Of a stretch of 64,000 nucleotides of DNA, positions 25,610-33,677 are shown in pieces. How positions within the stretch are numbered: the stretch's first letter is position 1; every line of letters starts with the position of its first letter. The notes beneath the pieces are model-generated. The model made no database searches, was not told the origin of the DNA, and worked only from the letters and a program-made list of their open reading frames with translations. Source of the DNA: Kribbella catacumbae DSM 19601 (GTDB lineage Bacteria > Actinomycetota > Actinomycetes > Propionibacteriales > Kribbellaceae); contig NZ_AQUZ01000002.1 in the NCBI RefSeq assembly GCF_000372465.1, positions 186,160-250,159 of the forward strand, in the 5' to 3' direction. The translations under genes were made by a program, and so were the position numbers.

Positions 25610-27660
25610 GACTTTTTGACCTGATCGGCGGGCAGCATCAGGTCCGAGACGTCAACGAACATCCAGCCCTCGGCTGCCATTGCCGCGGCGCTGTCGACGC
25701 GCACCCGGCCCATGTAGGCGCAGTAGCCCGCCTCGCCGAGGATGACCTTGTCTCCATCGACACCAAGCACCACGAGCGTGTGCCCCCATCCCGTGGAGCC
25801 AGGGCCGGATCCGACCGAGTACGGGACGGGCGTCGACTGCATCTTCTTGCCAGTCTGTTCCGCGATCGAGTAGGCCGTCCGGATACCGTCGCCCGGGGGA
25901 TAGGCCTGGAACGACGTGTACTTGTTCACGAAATAGATGCTGAAGCTCGTGCAGTTCATCGCGTGGTTGCTGCCGCACGATCCGGGTCCACCCTCTTCGC
26001 CGTACCGGCCGTCGAGGAACTTGTCGCCCTCCTGATTGAAGAGGTCGACAAGCGCCTGGGCCTCTTCCTGGGTCATGCCGCCGCTCTTCGGCGAGACGGC
26101 GCCGTCGTTGCCAGGGGCATTGCAGTGCCCGCCTCCGAGGAGCAGGTTGACGATGGTGCTGCCCTCGTTGAGGAAGTCGCCCACCGTCGTGCGGACCAGT
26201 CCTTTGTCGACCGTCCAGCCGCTCATCTTGGCGAACCACATCTCGGCCTTCTGGCCGCGGGCCGCGATCCCGGCAGGTCCGTCGGCCGACCGTTCCCAGT
26301 TCTCGTGGAAGTACGCTGCGGCCTGAGCCGGAGTGCCCTGTGGGGTTGTGAGCATGCCCTTGAAGACCCGGACGTCGCCGGGGTTGTCCCCGCCGTTCAG
26401 ATCGGCCATGAATCGCAGTTGCAGTCCGAGGTTCCACCAGTCCGAACCCTTCGCGCCGGCGTAGTTGCGCAAGAGCGTGTTGCGGCCGAAGGTCCACTGG
26501 CCAAGGCCGATGCCATTGTCGGTGTTCAGTGCAGCGCTCTTCTTCTGGTCGGTCATGACGTAGGTGCCCGTGGGGAAGTTCTGCACACTCGTCGGGTCGA
26601 TCCCGGACTCCTGGGTCCAGTTGCCGAGGATGCCGGCGATATTGACCTCAGGCATGCCCCAGGTCTTCAGGACCGAGTACACGGCTTGGGCGTTCTTGTC
26701 GGCGTTCGTACCAACCGGGTCGTTACTCCCGACCGGGACCACGCTGTCGCCGCGTGCGCTGCAGTCCGTGGCGATCGGATCGTCGTGCACGGTGAAGGTT
26801 GTGCTGACGACGCTGAGAAGGCCGCCAATGAGCGCGAGCACGCCGAGGCCGGACACTGCTGCAAGTCCTGCCGCAGCGACCGTTGTCGAGATCACCACAC
26901 TGCCGCCGGAGATCGCGGCGACGACCTTTGCCACCGCGGCCCCGGCCGCCATGAACGGCTTCGTGGCGGCATTCCACATCGCGGTGCCTGCACCGACGAT
27001 CCACTGCAGCATCATCTGCAGGAACGACAACGCCTGCGCGAGCATCGCGAAGAAGAACGACTTCAGCCAGTTCAGGAAGAGGATGAGTAGCGCGAGCAAA
27101 CCAGCCGGCGGCGTAGCGGACGCCGCGGTGGCCAAGGCCACCTTCTTGTTCCGGCCACCGCTGTCTGGATGTCCCGGTCCGTTTCCGGCAGTGGTCTCGG
27201 GTTCGTCGCCTGAGGCTTGGTCGCGCCGATAGCTCGTGCCGCCCGTACCGAGTTTCGGGTGAAAATCTTGGTTGTCGGGATCGACAGTGGGGCCTGCGTG
27301 GTTACGGCCGTCCGGCTCCGGGGTGAGAGCGTGCTTGTTCCCCTCCGAGGTCTGCCGCAGGGCGGCAAGCCCGGTCTCCTTCGCGGCGCCGACGCCTGCC
27401 CCTGCTGCGCCGCCCCGCATCGCGCCCTCGGCTGCACCGCGGGCGCCGGCGGCCAACAGCCGCTTCTTGCCGTCGGACAGCCTGTCTCCGACGGCCTGGT
27501 CGACCGCGGCCTCGGCTGCGGCTCCGGCCATGGCACCCTTGAAGTCCCCGCGGGCCGGAGTTTTCCCGCCCTTCGGGCCACCGGTGGCACCAGCCGTCGG
27601 CTGCTCACTCGTGCCCGCGTTCGTCGTCGCGTCGTGGGTCTGTTGGGTGTCGTCCTCCAT
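25606..27660 (-). CDS. Membrane-bound cell-wall hydrolase: phage-tail-lysozyme plus CHAP domain
   Basis: The 684-residue protein opens the peptidoglycan for the transfer channel, the job of VirB1 in Gram-negative systems. Residues 1-170 are a disordered, Gly/Ala-rich cytosolic part. Several hydrophobic segments lie between about 178 and 305 (ALLILFLNWLKSFFFAML; LAAVSGLGVLALIGGLL). A lysozyme-like domain follows (VLKTWGMPEVNIAGILGNWTQ..., then GIGLGQWTFGRN), with the likely catalytic Glu in TQESG. The C-terminal domain has NCTSFS and GWGHTLVVL, the Cys and His of a CHAP amidase/endopeptidase. The multi-TM part is reminiscent of VirB6, so one chain may combine VirB6-like and VirB1-like roles. 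Confidence 0.85.
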   Translation of the reverse strand: MEDDTQQTHDATTNAGTSEQPTAGATGGPKGGKTPARGDFKGAMAGAAAEAAVDQAVGDRLSDGKKRLLAAGARGAAEGAMRGGAAGAGVGAAKETGLAALRQTSEGNKHALTPEPDGRNHAGPTVDPDNQDFHPKLGTGGTSYRRDQASGDEPETTAGNGPGHPDSGGRNKKVALATAASATPPAGLLALLILFLNWLKSFFFAMLAQALSFLQMMLQWIVGAGTAMWNAATKPFMAAGAAVAKVVAAISGGSVVISTTVAAAGLAAVSGLGVLALIGGLLSVVSTTFTVHDDPIATDCSARGDSVVPVGSNDPVGTNADKNAQAVYSVLKTWGMPEVNIAGILGNWTQESGIDPTSVQNFPTGTYVMTDQKKSAALNTDNGIGLGQWTFGRNTLLRNYAGAKGSDWWNLGLQLRFMADLNGGDNPGDVRVFKGMLTTPQGTPAQAAAYFHENWERSADGPAGIAARGQKAEMWFAKMSGWTVDKGLVRTTVGDFLNEGSTIVNLLLGGGHCNAPGNDGAVSPKSGGMTQEEAQALVDLFNQEGDKFLDGRYGEEGGPGSCGSNHAMNCTSFSIYFVNKYTSFQAYPPGDGIRTAYSIAEQTGKKMQSTPVPYSVGSGPGSTGWGHTLVVLGVDGDKVILGEAGYCAYMGRVRVDSAAAMAAEGWMFVDVSDLMLPADQVKKS

Positions 27661-27735
27661 GTTTTCCTCTTTCTTGTGGCGGCAGAGAGCCCTGTCGGCC
27701 GCGCGGGCTTCTTGCCTCAGACCTGCCGAGGTGGC

Positions 27736-29049
27736 TCAGCTGTAGGTCACGAGGAAGTCCTCGTCTGCGTTGGTCGTGTTGTTGGTGCGCACGTCGCGAA
27801 GGTCGACGTCGAGCTTGAGCAGGCCGAGCAGGAGGTCCGATTGGTACTTGGACTTGCTGGCGTAGTAGTCCTGGTATGCCTGGGACAGGTTGTTCATGAC
27901 CGTGGTCAAGGGGCGCATGGTGACGTCGGACGTCCGGTAGTCGGTGGTCAGGCTCTTCCCGTTCGACAACGTCCACGCGATGTCGCTGATCTCGCTCGAC
28001 GTACCGGTGGTGCCCGCCGTCTCCGCTGCCTTGGTCTGGAGGTAGTCGACGTAGCTTTGGCCTTTCGGCACGAGCTGATCGAGGTAGCCGGCTTCGACGT
28101 TGCTCGAGCGCCAGTCGAACTTGAACCCGCCAGGCACGACCTTGGTGGTGTGCAGCGCGAGCGTTGACTCGCCGGCCTTGGATTCAGCCTTGGTTTCGCC
28201 GGTGACCTGGTCGCCGGCGATGCTCGCCGGGACGGCCGGTGGGCGCAGGAACAGGCCGTCGACCTTTGTCGTGGCAAGGTCTTTGCTGTAGGAGCTGATC
28301 TGCGTAAGGCTCGTGCGCATCTCGCCGAGCTTCTCGTCGAGAGCGTCGTGAGCCTTGGTCTCCTCCCGTTCGAGGACGACCTCGTAATAGGCTCGCGCGG
28401 CATCAAACGCCGCCGCGTCCAGCGAGTCAATCGTCGTGGTTCCCGACGCCCCAGGATTGAGAAAGATCCGCCACTGGTCGTACTTCGCGAACGACCTGTC
28501 GCCGATCAATTCGTCGGCATTCGCCCCGGCGGCTCGCTGCTTGCTGAATGAGAGCTCCGCGTTGGCCCGGATGGTGAGGTTGAGCACCTGCGGCTCGAAC
28601 GCCCGCTGCGACTCGAGAACCACTCCCACGTAGCCAGTCGCCCCGAAAACGTGGAACGACCCGGTAACGCCGGTGGTCTTCAGCTTCTCGGTCTTGAGCT
28701 TGTCGTCCGATCCGAGCAGGAACGCCTTGTAGTCGGACGCGTCGTAGGAGATCTTGGCCCGATCGTCGAAGTGCATCATGACCAGAGCCTTGTTCTTGCG
28801 CTTATTGGTGTAGACGCCGTCGACATCGCCACTGAGCTGTGTCTTCGAGGTCGTGAACTTTGGGGTCCACAGAGCCCTTTCGGCGAGAGTGTCGCGCCCG
28901 GCCGTGATCGCCGACACACCCGATGCCGCGAGCAAGAGCACGCCTGCGAGGGTGAGCACGCCGAAAAAGAGCCCGAAGCGCTCAATCGCGTGGTGCGAGT
29001 CGAGCCGGAAGACCTTGCCGAATGCGGTGAGCCTGTCGTTGATGCTCAT
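27736..29049 (-). CDS. Single-TM conjugation protein of unknown type
   Basis: The 437-residue protein has a short basic N-terminus, one TM helix at about 28-48 (GVLTLAGVLLLAASGVSAIT) and a large extracytoplasmic region with no cysteines. That region begins beta-rich (FHVFGATGYVGVVLESQR), continues through a helical coil (about 220-260), and ends in helices. It lies second in the conjugation operon between the VirB2-like protein and the wall hydrolase. The layout suits a structural scaffold, but no family is recognised. Confidence 0.65.
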   Translation of the reverse strand: MSINDRLTAFGKVFRLDSHHAIERFGLFFGVLTLAGVLLLAASGVSAITAGRDTLAERALWTPKFTTSKTQLSGDVDGVYTNKRKNKALVMMHFDDRAKISYDASDYKAFLLGSDDKLKTEKLKTTGVTGSFHVFGATGYVGVVLESQRAFEPQVLNLTIRANAELSFSKQRAAGANADELIGDRSFAKYDQWRIFLNPGASGTTTIDSLDAAAFDAARAYYEVVLEREETKAHDALDEKLGEMRTSLTQISSYSKDLATTKVDGLFLRPPAVPASIAGDQVTGETKAESKAGESTLALHTTKVVPGGFKFDWRSSNVEAGYLDQLVPKGQSYVDYLQTKAAETAGTTGTSSEISDIAWTLSNGKSLTTDYRTSDVTMRPLTTVMNNLSQAYQDYYASKSKYQSDLLLGLLKLDVDLRDVRTNNTTNADEDFLVTYS

Positions 29050-29109
29050 GTACGTCCCTGCGTTTGTCGGCCGTCGAGTGCCGATGGAGCCGGCGTGCGG
29101 CTGGTCTGG

Positions 29110-29490
29110 CTATCGGCCCTCGATCGGACCCGGTGCGACGACGATCGTTCCGCCGCCGAGCTCCTCGATCGTGGTCTGGCCACCGGAGCCCACCGCGTTG
29201 ACGAGCGTCCAGCCGCCGGTGCCGACTGCTCCGCCGATCAGGATGAGCATGACGATCTCGCCCCAACCGTGGCCCTTACCGTTCTGCTGCCCGCCGATGA
29301 GCTTCTTGATGAGCTGCACGACTCCCCAGATCAAGCCGGCCGTGCCGAGCGCCATGAGCAAGAGGCCGCCGGTCGTCTGGAGGTAGGTCTTGGCATTCTC
29401 CAGGAAGGACTTGACGTCCCAGGCCGCGTCAGGCAGCGGCACCTGCGCCTGGATGAGCGCCGAGGCGACTGACTCGCTGATCCGATTCAT
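29110..29490 (-). CDS. Small two-TM VirB2/pilin-like protein
   Basis: The 126-residue product has an amphipathic N-terminus, a TM helix at about 41-62 (GGLLLMALGTAGLIWGVVQL), a short polar loop (KKLIGGQQNGKGHGW) and a second TM helix at about 77-95, then a Gly-rich tail. This layout matches VirB2/TrbC pilins and their Gram-positive counterparts. AAGGGAACG precedes the ATG. It is the first gene of the conjugation operon, directly downstream of repeat site D. Confidence 0.65.
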   Translation of the reverse strand: MNRISESVASALIQAQVPLPDAAWDVKSFLENAKTYLQTTGGLLLMALGTAGLIWGVVQLIKKLIGGQQNGKGHGWGEIVMLILIGGAVGTGGWTLVNAVGSGGQTTIEELGGGTIVVAPGPIEGR

Positions 29491-29544
29491 CGATCGTTCC
29501 CTTCGCGTTTCGATCCGTTGCCCGAAGAGGCCCGGGCAACCTGG

Positions 29545-29605
29545 GTGATCATCATTGAATGAGCTTATCGAATAATCATCTGAATAACCATTAAATGATG
29601 AGCGG
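29545..29605. promoter_or_regulatory. AT-rich direct-repeat site D, head of the conjugation operon
   Basis: The plus strand has four NAAT half-sites in a row at 13, 12 and 11 bp spacing: CATTGAAT, TATCGAAT, CATCTGAAT, CATTAAAT. CATTGAAT followed 13 bp later by CGAATAAT also occurs on the minus strand of site A, and ATAACCATT (29584-29592) is shared with site A. The site is about 60 bp upstream of the first conjugation gene (minus strand) and 330 bp before the XRE gene (plus strand). Confidence 0.7.
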
Positions 29606-29926
29606 ATGATCGGGGAGCGGGTCGGGTCGGGTCGGGTCGCGATGCGAACAGACCGGGTCGAGCCATCGGGGTGCCTGCCTGATCCCGACCCGCTAGGGGC
29701 GCCTCCACCGGAGTGCTCTGTTCGAGCGTCAGTTCGTAAAGATTTCGGCAGATCGGGAGCGGCTATCGGCCGTCCCGACTGGCGCTAGATCGCAGGTTTC
29801 GATACAGATACGAGCCGAAACCGAATCAGAGACCGATGGGTTGCCGCTGTAGCTACAACGGTTTGGGTTCGGTAGCCTCCTGGTGCACATCACGCGTGCC
29901 CCCGATCGAAGCCGGAAGCCCTCTCT
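29606..29926. other. Gene-free stretch with hairpin, G-run cluster and palindrome; oriT or regulatory candidate
   Basis: No convincing gene lies here. It holds GGG repeated four times with TC spacers (29619-29636, plus strand), which fits a G-quadruplex pattern. A hairpin at 29753-29778 pairs TCGGGA and CGGC with GCCG and TCCCGA around a 5-nt loop, with one bulged G. The rest up to 29843 shows nothing else. Conjugative elements often keep oriT between divergent regulatory and transfer genes, so this is one place to look, but no nick-site consensus was recognised. Confidence 0.4.
29844..29861. promoter_or_regulatory. Palindrome upstream of the XRE gene, likely operator
   Basis: The 18 bp CCGCTGTAGCTACAACGG is palindromic except for one pair; its core TGTAGCTACA is perfect. 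It lies 66 bp before the start of the XRE regulator gene, where an autoregulatory operator would be expected for this family. Confidence 0.5.
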
Positions 29927-30328
29927 ATGCCCCCCATGCCTGCTCTGCCCTCCGACACCTTCGCCCGCCGTCTCCGAATGGAGCGCGAGAGGCAGGGGCT
30001 GAGCCAGGCGGAGCTTGCGCGGAGGGTGACCGAAGTCCTGGGGGTCAATGTTGACAAGTCGGCAGTAGCGCGCATCGAACAACAGACCCGAGCGATTCGC
30101 CTCGACGAAGCGGCCGCCATGGCCGAGGTCCTTGGCCTCCCGATCGCGGCACTCCTCTCCGACCGCAGTGCAGAAGAGAACGAGGCGCTGAAGCAGCAGT
30201 ATCTAGCGGACCGCGTTGCTGCGCAGCGCCAGTGGGAGCAGATTCGCCAAGAGATCGATCGGCTCACCGGCCTCATTCAGAGCCTCAGTGGGACGAATGA
30301 GGCCGACCGTGACTCCGGCCGCGGGTAG
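29927..30328 (+). CDS. XRE-family transcriptional regulator
   Basis: The 133-residue protein has an N-terminal Cro/C1-type HTH (about residues 10-65: FARRLRMERERQGLSQAEL, then VDKSAVARIEQQTRAIRLDEAAAMAEVL) and a C-terminal helical region (about 75-125) likely used for dimerisation. No clear Shine-Dalgarno precedes the ATG at 29927, and a second in-frame ATG follows at 29936, so the message may be leaderless. The position between the transfer operon and the int/xis genes is typical of the switch that keeps such elements quiescent. Confidence 0.85.
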   Translation: MPPMPALPSDTFARRLRMERERQGLSQAELARRVTEVLGVNVDKSAVARIEQQTRAIRLDEAAAMAEVLGLPIAALLSDRSAEENEALKQQYLADRVAAQRQWEQIRQEIDRLTGLIQSLSGTNEADRDSGRG

Positions 30329-30460
30329 CTCTCGGATGTAAGAGCTCTGACGGAGCCGGCGCCAGTGCCCGCATCCCGGGCCAGGTGTTCTGCGGCTGTC
30401 GTCAAAGGGGTGTGCGTTCGAAGCTAGGGATCATGGCTGCAAGCCCTGCTGTCTCTGGGG

Positions 30461-30676
30461 CTAGCTGACGAGCTGCCCCTTCACATACTCATCAAGGTCC
30501 ACCTCGCGGTAGCGCACGGCCTTGCCTACCTTCGCGTAGCGGGGGCCCTCGCCTCTGAGTCGCCAGCGCTTCATCGTCGAGCATCCGACCTTGAGGTAGT
30601 CCGCGGCCTCCTGTGGTGTCAGGACCGAAGTGGTGGCACGTGTCTCGGGCACGGATGACTCCTCGTGATTGCGCAT
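30461..30676 (-). CDS. BldC/excisionase-type small HTH protein
   Basis: The 71-residue protein is almost entirely a MerR-like winged helix of the HTH_17 type: LTPQEAADYLKVGCSTMKRW, then RYAKVGKAVRYREVDLDEYV. The family includes excisionases and BldC. BldC is known to bind AT-rich direct repeats head to tail. The gene is divergent from the integrase with repeat site E between them, which fits a recombination directionality factor that also regulates int. It is also the best local candidate for the protein that reads the AT-rich repeats across the element. Confidence 0.8.
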   Translation of the reverse strand: MRNHEESSVPETRATTSVLTPQEAADYLKVGCSTMKRWRLRGEGPRYAKVGKAVRYREVDLDEYVKGQLVS

Positions 30677-30680
30677 GGGG

Positions 30681-30735
30681 ATCAGATTGGATCTAATAAG
30701 CTATCAGATGATCATTTGGATAGCATTCAATCTCT
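30681..30735. promoter_or_regulatory. AT-rich direct-repeat site E between xis-like gene and int
   Basis: On the minus strand four half-sites (TTGAAT, CCAAAT, CTGAT, TAGAT) recur at 11, 11 and 12 bp. The core ATTGAATG..C.TATC...AAT.ATCATCTGA aligns well with site D. The site fills the gap between the divergent excisionase-like gene and integrase gene. Confidence 0.65.
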
Positions 30736-30753
30736 TTCTGCAGGAGGGGTGGC

Positions 30754-32085
30754 ATGGCGAAGAAGGCGGCAGCACGCCCGCGGGCGACGACGACTCGACT
30801 CGAGGTCGGGGAGCACACCATCGATCGAAGTGAGCCGTACGAGCGAGACGGCGGGTGGTGGCTCGACTGGACGGTTCGCCTGCTAGACGGACGTATCGCA
30901 AGAAGGCGATCGAAGGGGAGCACGAAGGGCGAGACGCGGCGACGTGCGAAGAAGGCCGTGAAGGTCTTACTAGCAGCGTCCGGTAGGGGTATCTGGAAGG
31001 CGACTGACAGTCTGGTCACCTACATCGAGGCGGTAAGCAAGCCGACGATCGAGACAGCGAGGATCGCAGACAACTCGCGCACGAGATATCTGGGTGTCTA
31101 CAGGCTGATCGTTGGTCGCTGTTTGCGCGAAGATCACAAGCACCGCCACAGCCTCAAAGGTCACACAATCGGCACCGGGACGCGCTTTCGCACCCTCGAG
31201 AAGTGCCTTACAGAGATTGCCGAACTCCACGGGTCGGAGACAGCACGCCAGGCTCGCAGCGTGCTGGGCAAGTATGTTCTCGATCAACTCATCCGCGACG
31301 AGTTGATCGATGCTTCGCCCATTGCGGGCAAGCGCCTCGATCTGGCCGGAAGCAAGGATGACGCCCCAACTCGTGGAGGTGTGGCTCTCTCCGCCGACGA
31401 GTGGAACGCCGTAATCGACTATTTGCTTGCTCTCGACCCTGCCGAGGGGATCGAGCCCCCCAAGCGCGGGATGTATACGCTTGAAGACCGTATCGCGGTA
31501 GTGGCCAACGCGATTGATCTGACATTGCTACAGACCATGACTGGCCTGCGGGTCAGTGAGGCAACGAACGTCGATCCCTCCATGGTCACGTGCGACGACG
31601 ACAAGATGATCTTCGACCTGCCGCCGGAGATCACTAAGACGAAGAAAGGGCGCTTCGTTCACGTGACCGATCCGGCGGTCGTGGAGCGGCTCAAGCCGCG
31701 GTGGGAGACCGCACGCGCCATGGGTGGTCCGCTGATTCCGAGTCCTGCCAAGCCTGGCGTTGTCTGGGACCAGCGGCAGCGCAACGAGGCGGTGAAGGAG
31801 CTGTATGTGAAGATGGCCAAGGAGCTAGGTATTCCAGCTCTTGAGACCGAGCGTTCGCACGTCTGGCGTGCAACCCTGAACACTTTGACGCTCGTAGACG
31901 GCGTGCCGGAGGCGATCCGGGCAGCGCATCTTGGACACACCGCGCAGGTCAACCGTCGCAACTACACCGACACCAGGGACGGAGCGCTGCTCGCCCAGTC
32001 GCTGGCCAAAATGCGGCAGGCCAAAAGTACGCACAAAAGTACGCACAACGAGAACTCCGCAACGATCCCTGACGAACCGACCTGA
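30754..32085 (+). CDS. int: Tyrosine recombinase (integrase) of the element
   Basis: The 443-residue enzyme has a basic arm-binding N-terminus, a core-binding SAM-like domain (about 85-190) and a C-terminal catalytic domain. Catalytic residues are visible: R266 in TGLRVSEA, a Lys in TKTKKGR (about 294-300), H369 and R372 in SHVWR, H395 in LGHT and the nucleophile Y404 in NRRNYTDT. AGGAGG precedes the ATG. The gene ends 90 bp before the tRNA-like att core, which it should recombine. The last codons contain one copy of the arm-like repeat GTACGCACAAAAGTACGCA. Confidence 0.95.
   Translation: MAKKAAARPRATTTRLEVGEHTIDRSEPYERDGGWWLDWTVRLLDGRIARRRSKGSTKGETRRRAKKAVKVLLAASGRGIWKATDSLVTYIEAVSKPTIETARIADNSRTRYLGVYRLIVGRCLREDHKHRHSLKGHTIGTGTRFRTLEKCLTEIAELHGSETARQARSVLGKYVLDQLIRDELIDASPIAGKRLDLAGSKDDAPTRGGVALSADEWNAVIDYLLALDPAEGIEPPKRGMYTLEDRIAVVANAIDLTLLQTMTGLRVSEATNVDPSMVTCDDDKMIFDLPPEITKTKKGRFVHVTDPAVVERLKPRWETARAMGGPLIPSPAKPGVVWDQRQRNEAVKELYVKMAKELGIPALETERSHVWRATLNTLTLVDGVPEAIRAAHLGHTAQVNRRNYTDTRDGALLAQSLAKMRQAKSTHKSTHNENSATIPDEPT
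32027..32045 (+). repeat. Integrase arm-like repeat, left copy
   Basis: GTACGCACAAAAGTACGCA, itself a tandem of GTACGCA, lies in the 3' end of int, about 130 bp left of the att core. An identical 19-mer lies on the other side of the core at 32283-32301. Arm-type sites of integrases have this kind of placement. Confidence 0.6.
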
Positions 32086-32174
32086 GCCCCAAACGATCGG
32101 ACGAATCCCAGCTATACAAGGCTTTTCGCCACCCAATAGCCTCCTGACCTGGGGATCTCTGCTCGGCCTTGAGA

Positions 32175-32215
32175 TAATGAGAAGGCCGTCGGTTCGATTC
32201 CGACAGGCGGCTCCA
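32175..32215 (+). other. att core: 3' part of a tRNA gene, probably tRNA-Thr
   Basis: The segment reads as a tRNA 3' half: loop TAA, anticodon-stem strand TGAGA, variable loop AGGCC, T arm GTCGG-TTCGATT-CCGAC, acceptor strand AGGCGGC, discriminator T and an encoded CCA. No matching 5' acceptor GCCGCCT occurs upstream, so it is a fragment regenerated by integration; the intact gene should lie at the other end of the element, outside the window. A T at anticodon position 3 and the acceptor sequence fit actinobacterial tRNA-Thr. Identity is inferred. Confidence 0.75.
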
Positions 32216-32218
32216 TGA

Positions 32219-32265
32219 AAGGCCCTCTGACCAGGCAAAACGCCTGAGTCAGAGGGCCTTCTTAT
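32219..32265 (+). terminator. tRNA-type terminator hairpin
   Basis: AAGGCCCTCTGAC pairs with GTCAGAGGGCCTT, with an inner CAGGC/GCCTG stem and an AAAA loop; CTTAT follows. It lies immediately after the CCA end, as expected for the terminator of the tRNA gene. Confidence 0.8.
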
Positions 32266-32282
32266 CGAACCGGATCTGCCAG

Positions 32283-32301
32283 GTACGCACAAAAGTACGC
32301 A
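32283..32301 (+). repeat. Integrase arm-like repeat, right copy
   Basis: This is an exact second copy of GTACGCACAAAAGTACGCA, 68 bp to the right of the att core. Its presence on what should be the chromosomal side suggests either a second element with a related integrase or a core flanked by both arms. Confidence 0.6.
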
Positions 32302-32756
32302 AAGATGGGCAGGGTTGTGCAGGTGTCCGCAGTGGTGTAGGCCGCGCGGGTGTGTGGGCGGGTTTGCTCTCACCTGCGTGTATGAGCGAGTCGCGGACTG
32401 TGACCGGGGTGCATGCCCTCGGGAAGAGCCTTGAAGCTGTCGGGCCGTGCAGGGGCTGCTCGTGGTCTCGTTCTGGCGTCAATGAGGGCTCTGCCTGGTA
32501 TCCCTGTTGTCCCAAGTGGGGCGTCGGCTCGGAATGACCCGGTAGCGGTCGCGCAAGAGGCGATAGAGCGCCGCCGATGAGACCCAAGATGGACCTGGTC
32601 GTGGCTTGGTCCTTTGGCACTCGCAGAAGGGTCTTGGTCTGGGCCTGACCGAGGCGATGTAAAGCCGAGCAGCGGCCCGAGATCTGCCCGTTGACTCCGT
32701 AGGGCAGCGAGTTGCTGAGGTGTTCCTCGCTCGAAGAGCGCTCGTGTCGTCTACGG
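32302..32756. other. Gene-free, apparently decayed stretch right of the att core
   Basis: I see no supported gene, RNA or strong structure here. Short open frames on both strands have implausible composition. It looks like a scar between the integrated element and the downstream AraC remnant. Confidence 0.5.
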
Positions 32757-33002
32757 GCGGAGTGGGGCGGTACTCGATCGGTACGTCGGTGTCGCGGAGC
32801 TGGGGCTGAGCCGAGGTCCGTGCGCCATTGTTCGACGTAGGCGTCTTGGGTCTGTCCGAGAGCGGGCTTGAAATGCCTGGGTAGGGTCGCCTGGGAGACG
32901 CCCGTCGCTGCGGCCAGGGCCTTTGTCTAGCCAGGGGCGCTCGGGCTGGGGGTGGATATATGTCAACGCGTCGCGCACGACTTGATCGCGCACTGCGCCC
33001 AG
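32757..33002 (-). pseudogene. Remnant of an AraC-family regulator
   Basis: On the minus strand the first part reads VRDQVVRDALTYIHPQPERPW, matching the start of the HTH domain of AraC regulators. After a frameshift the other frame continues ALAAATGVSQATLPRHFK, then GQTQDAYVEQWRTDL, which matches the second half. A stop codon lies just upstream of the first part. So only a broken C-terminal DNA-binding domain remains. It probably once sat next to the efflux genes. Confidence 0.65.
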
Positions 33003-33039
33003 CTATGAGGTGCCCTGCACTCCGGATGGCGGGCCGCGG

Positions 33040-33645
33040 CTAGCTCGGCTTCGGTGTGGGCCTGTGGTGCGCTGGGCGCAGGGTGGCGAGGAGGGTTGGA
33101 ATCAGTGAGTCGGCGGCGGTGTCTGAGGACAGTCGGCCGGCGTCTACTTCGTCTGCTGCGGCGTGCAGGATGGCGTAGAAGACGGCGGTGAGCCAGTCGC
33201 GGGTGAGGTCGTTGCGGAAGGATCCGGTGTCTTGTCCGCGAGCGATCAGTTGGTCGACGTGGCGGAATGCGGGGTCGTGGTGGGCGCGGAGTGCCTCGTG
33301 CCCGATGGCTGTGAGGGCCACGGTTCGGACTTTGCGGTGGCGGTCGAGGATCGGCCACGAGGTTCGTACGAGTCGCTCGAGGGCGTCCTCGACCGGGCCG
33401 GTGTCGAGGCCGAGATCTGACAGGGCGTCAGCCGTGTCGGCGACGGCGCGGTGCACAACAGCCTCGAGGAGCAGTTCGCGTGTTGCAAAGTGCTTGTACA
33501 GCGTGACTCGGCCAACGCCCGAGGCGGTGGAAACCTCGCTCATCGATGGAAGTGTTCCTTGAGCGAGGAGTCCCCTGGCAGCGGCGAGAATTGTCTCGGT
33601 GTTTCGCTCGGCGTCCGCGCGCCGCCGGGGTTGGTCGGGTGTCAT
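33040..33645 (-). CDS. TetR-family regulator of the efflux operon
   Basis: The 201-residue protein has a TetR HTH at about 14-60 (TILAAARGLLAQG, then SMSEVSTASGVGRVTLYKHF) and a helical ligand-binding C-terminal domain. It starts 33 bp after the MFS gene stop in the same direction, so regulator and pump share an operon. The likely operator is the palindromic region 35168-35190 in front of the MFS gene, which would give autoregulation and control of the divergent hydrolase operon. Confidence 0.85.
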   Translation of the reverse strand: MTPDQPRRRADAERNTETILAAARGLLAQGTLPSMSEVSTASGVGRVTLYKHFATRELLLEAVVHRAVADTADALSDLGLDTGPVEDALERLVRTSWPILDRHRKVRTVALTAIGHEALRAHHDPAFRHVDQLIARGQDTGSFRNDLTRDWLTAVFYAILHAAADEVDAGRLSSDTAADSLIPTLLATLRPAHHRPTPKPS

Positions 33646-33677
33646 GCTACAAAGCGTACGGACTGCTCGTAGCCGGT

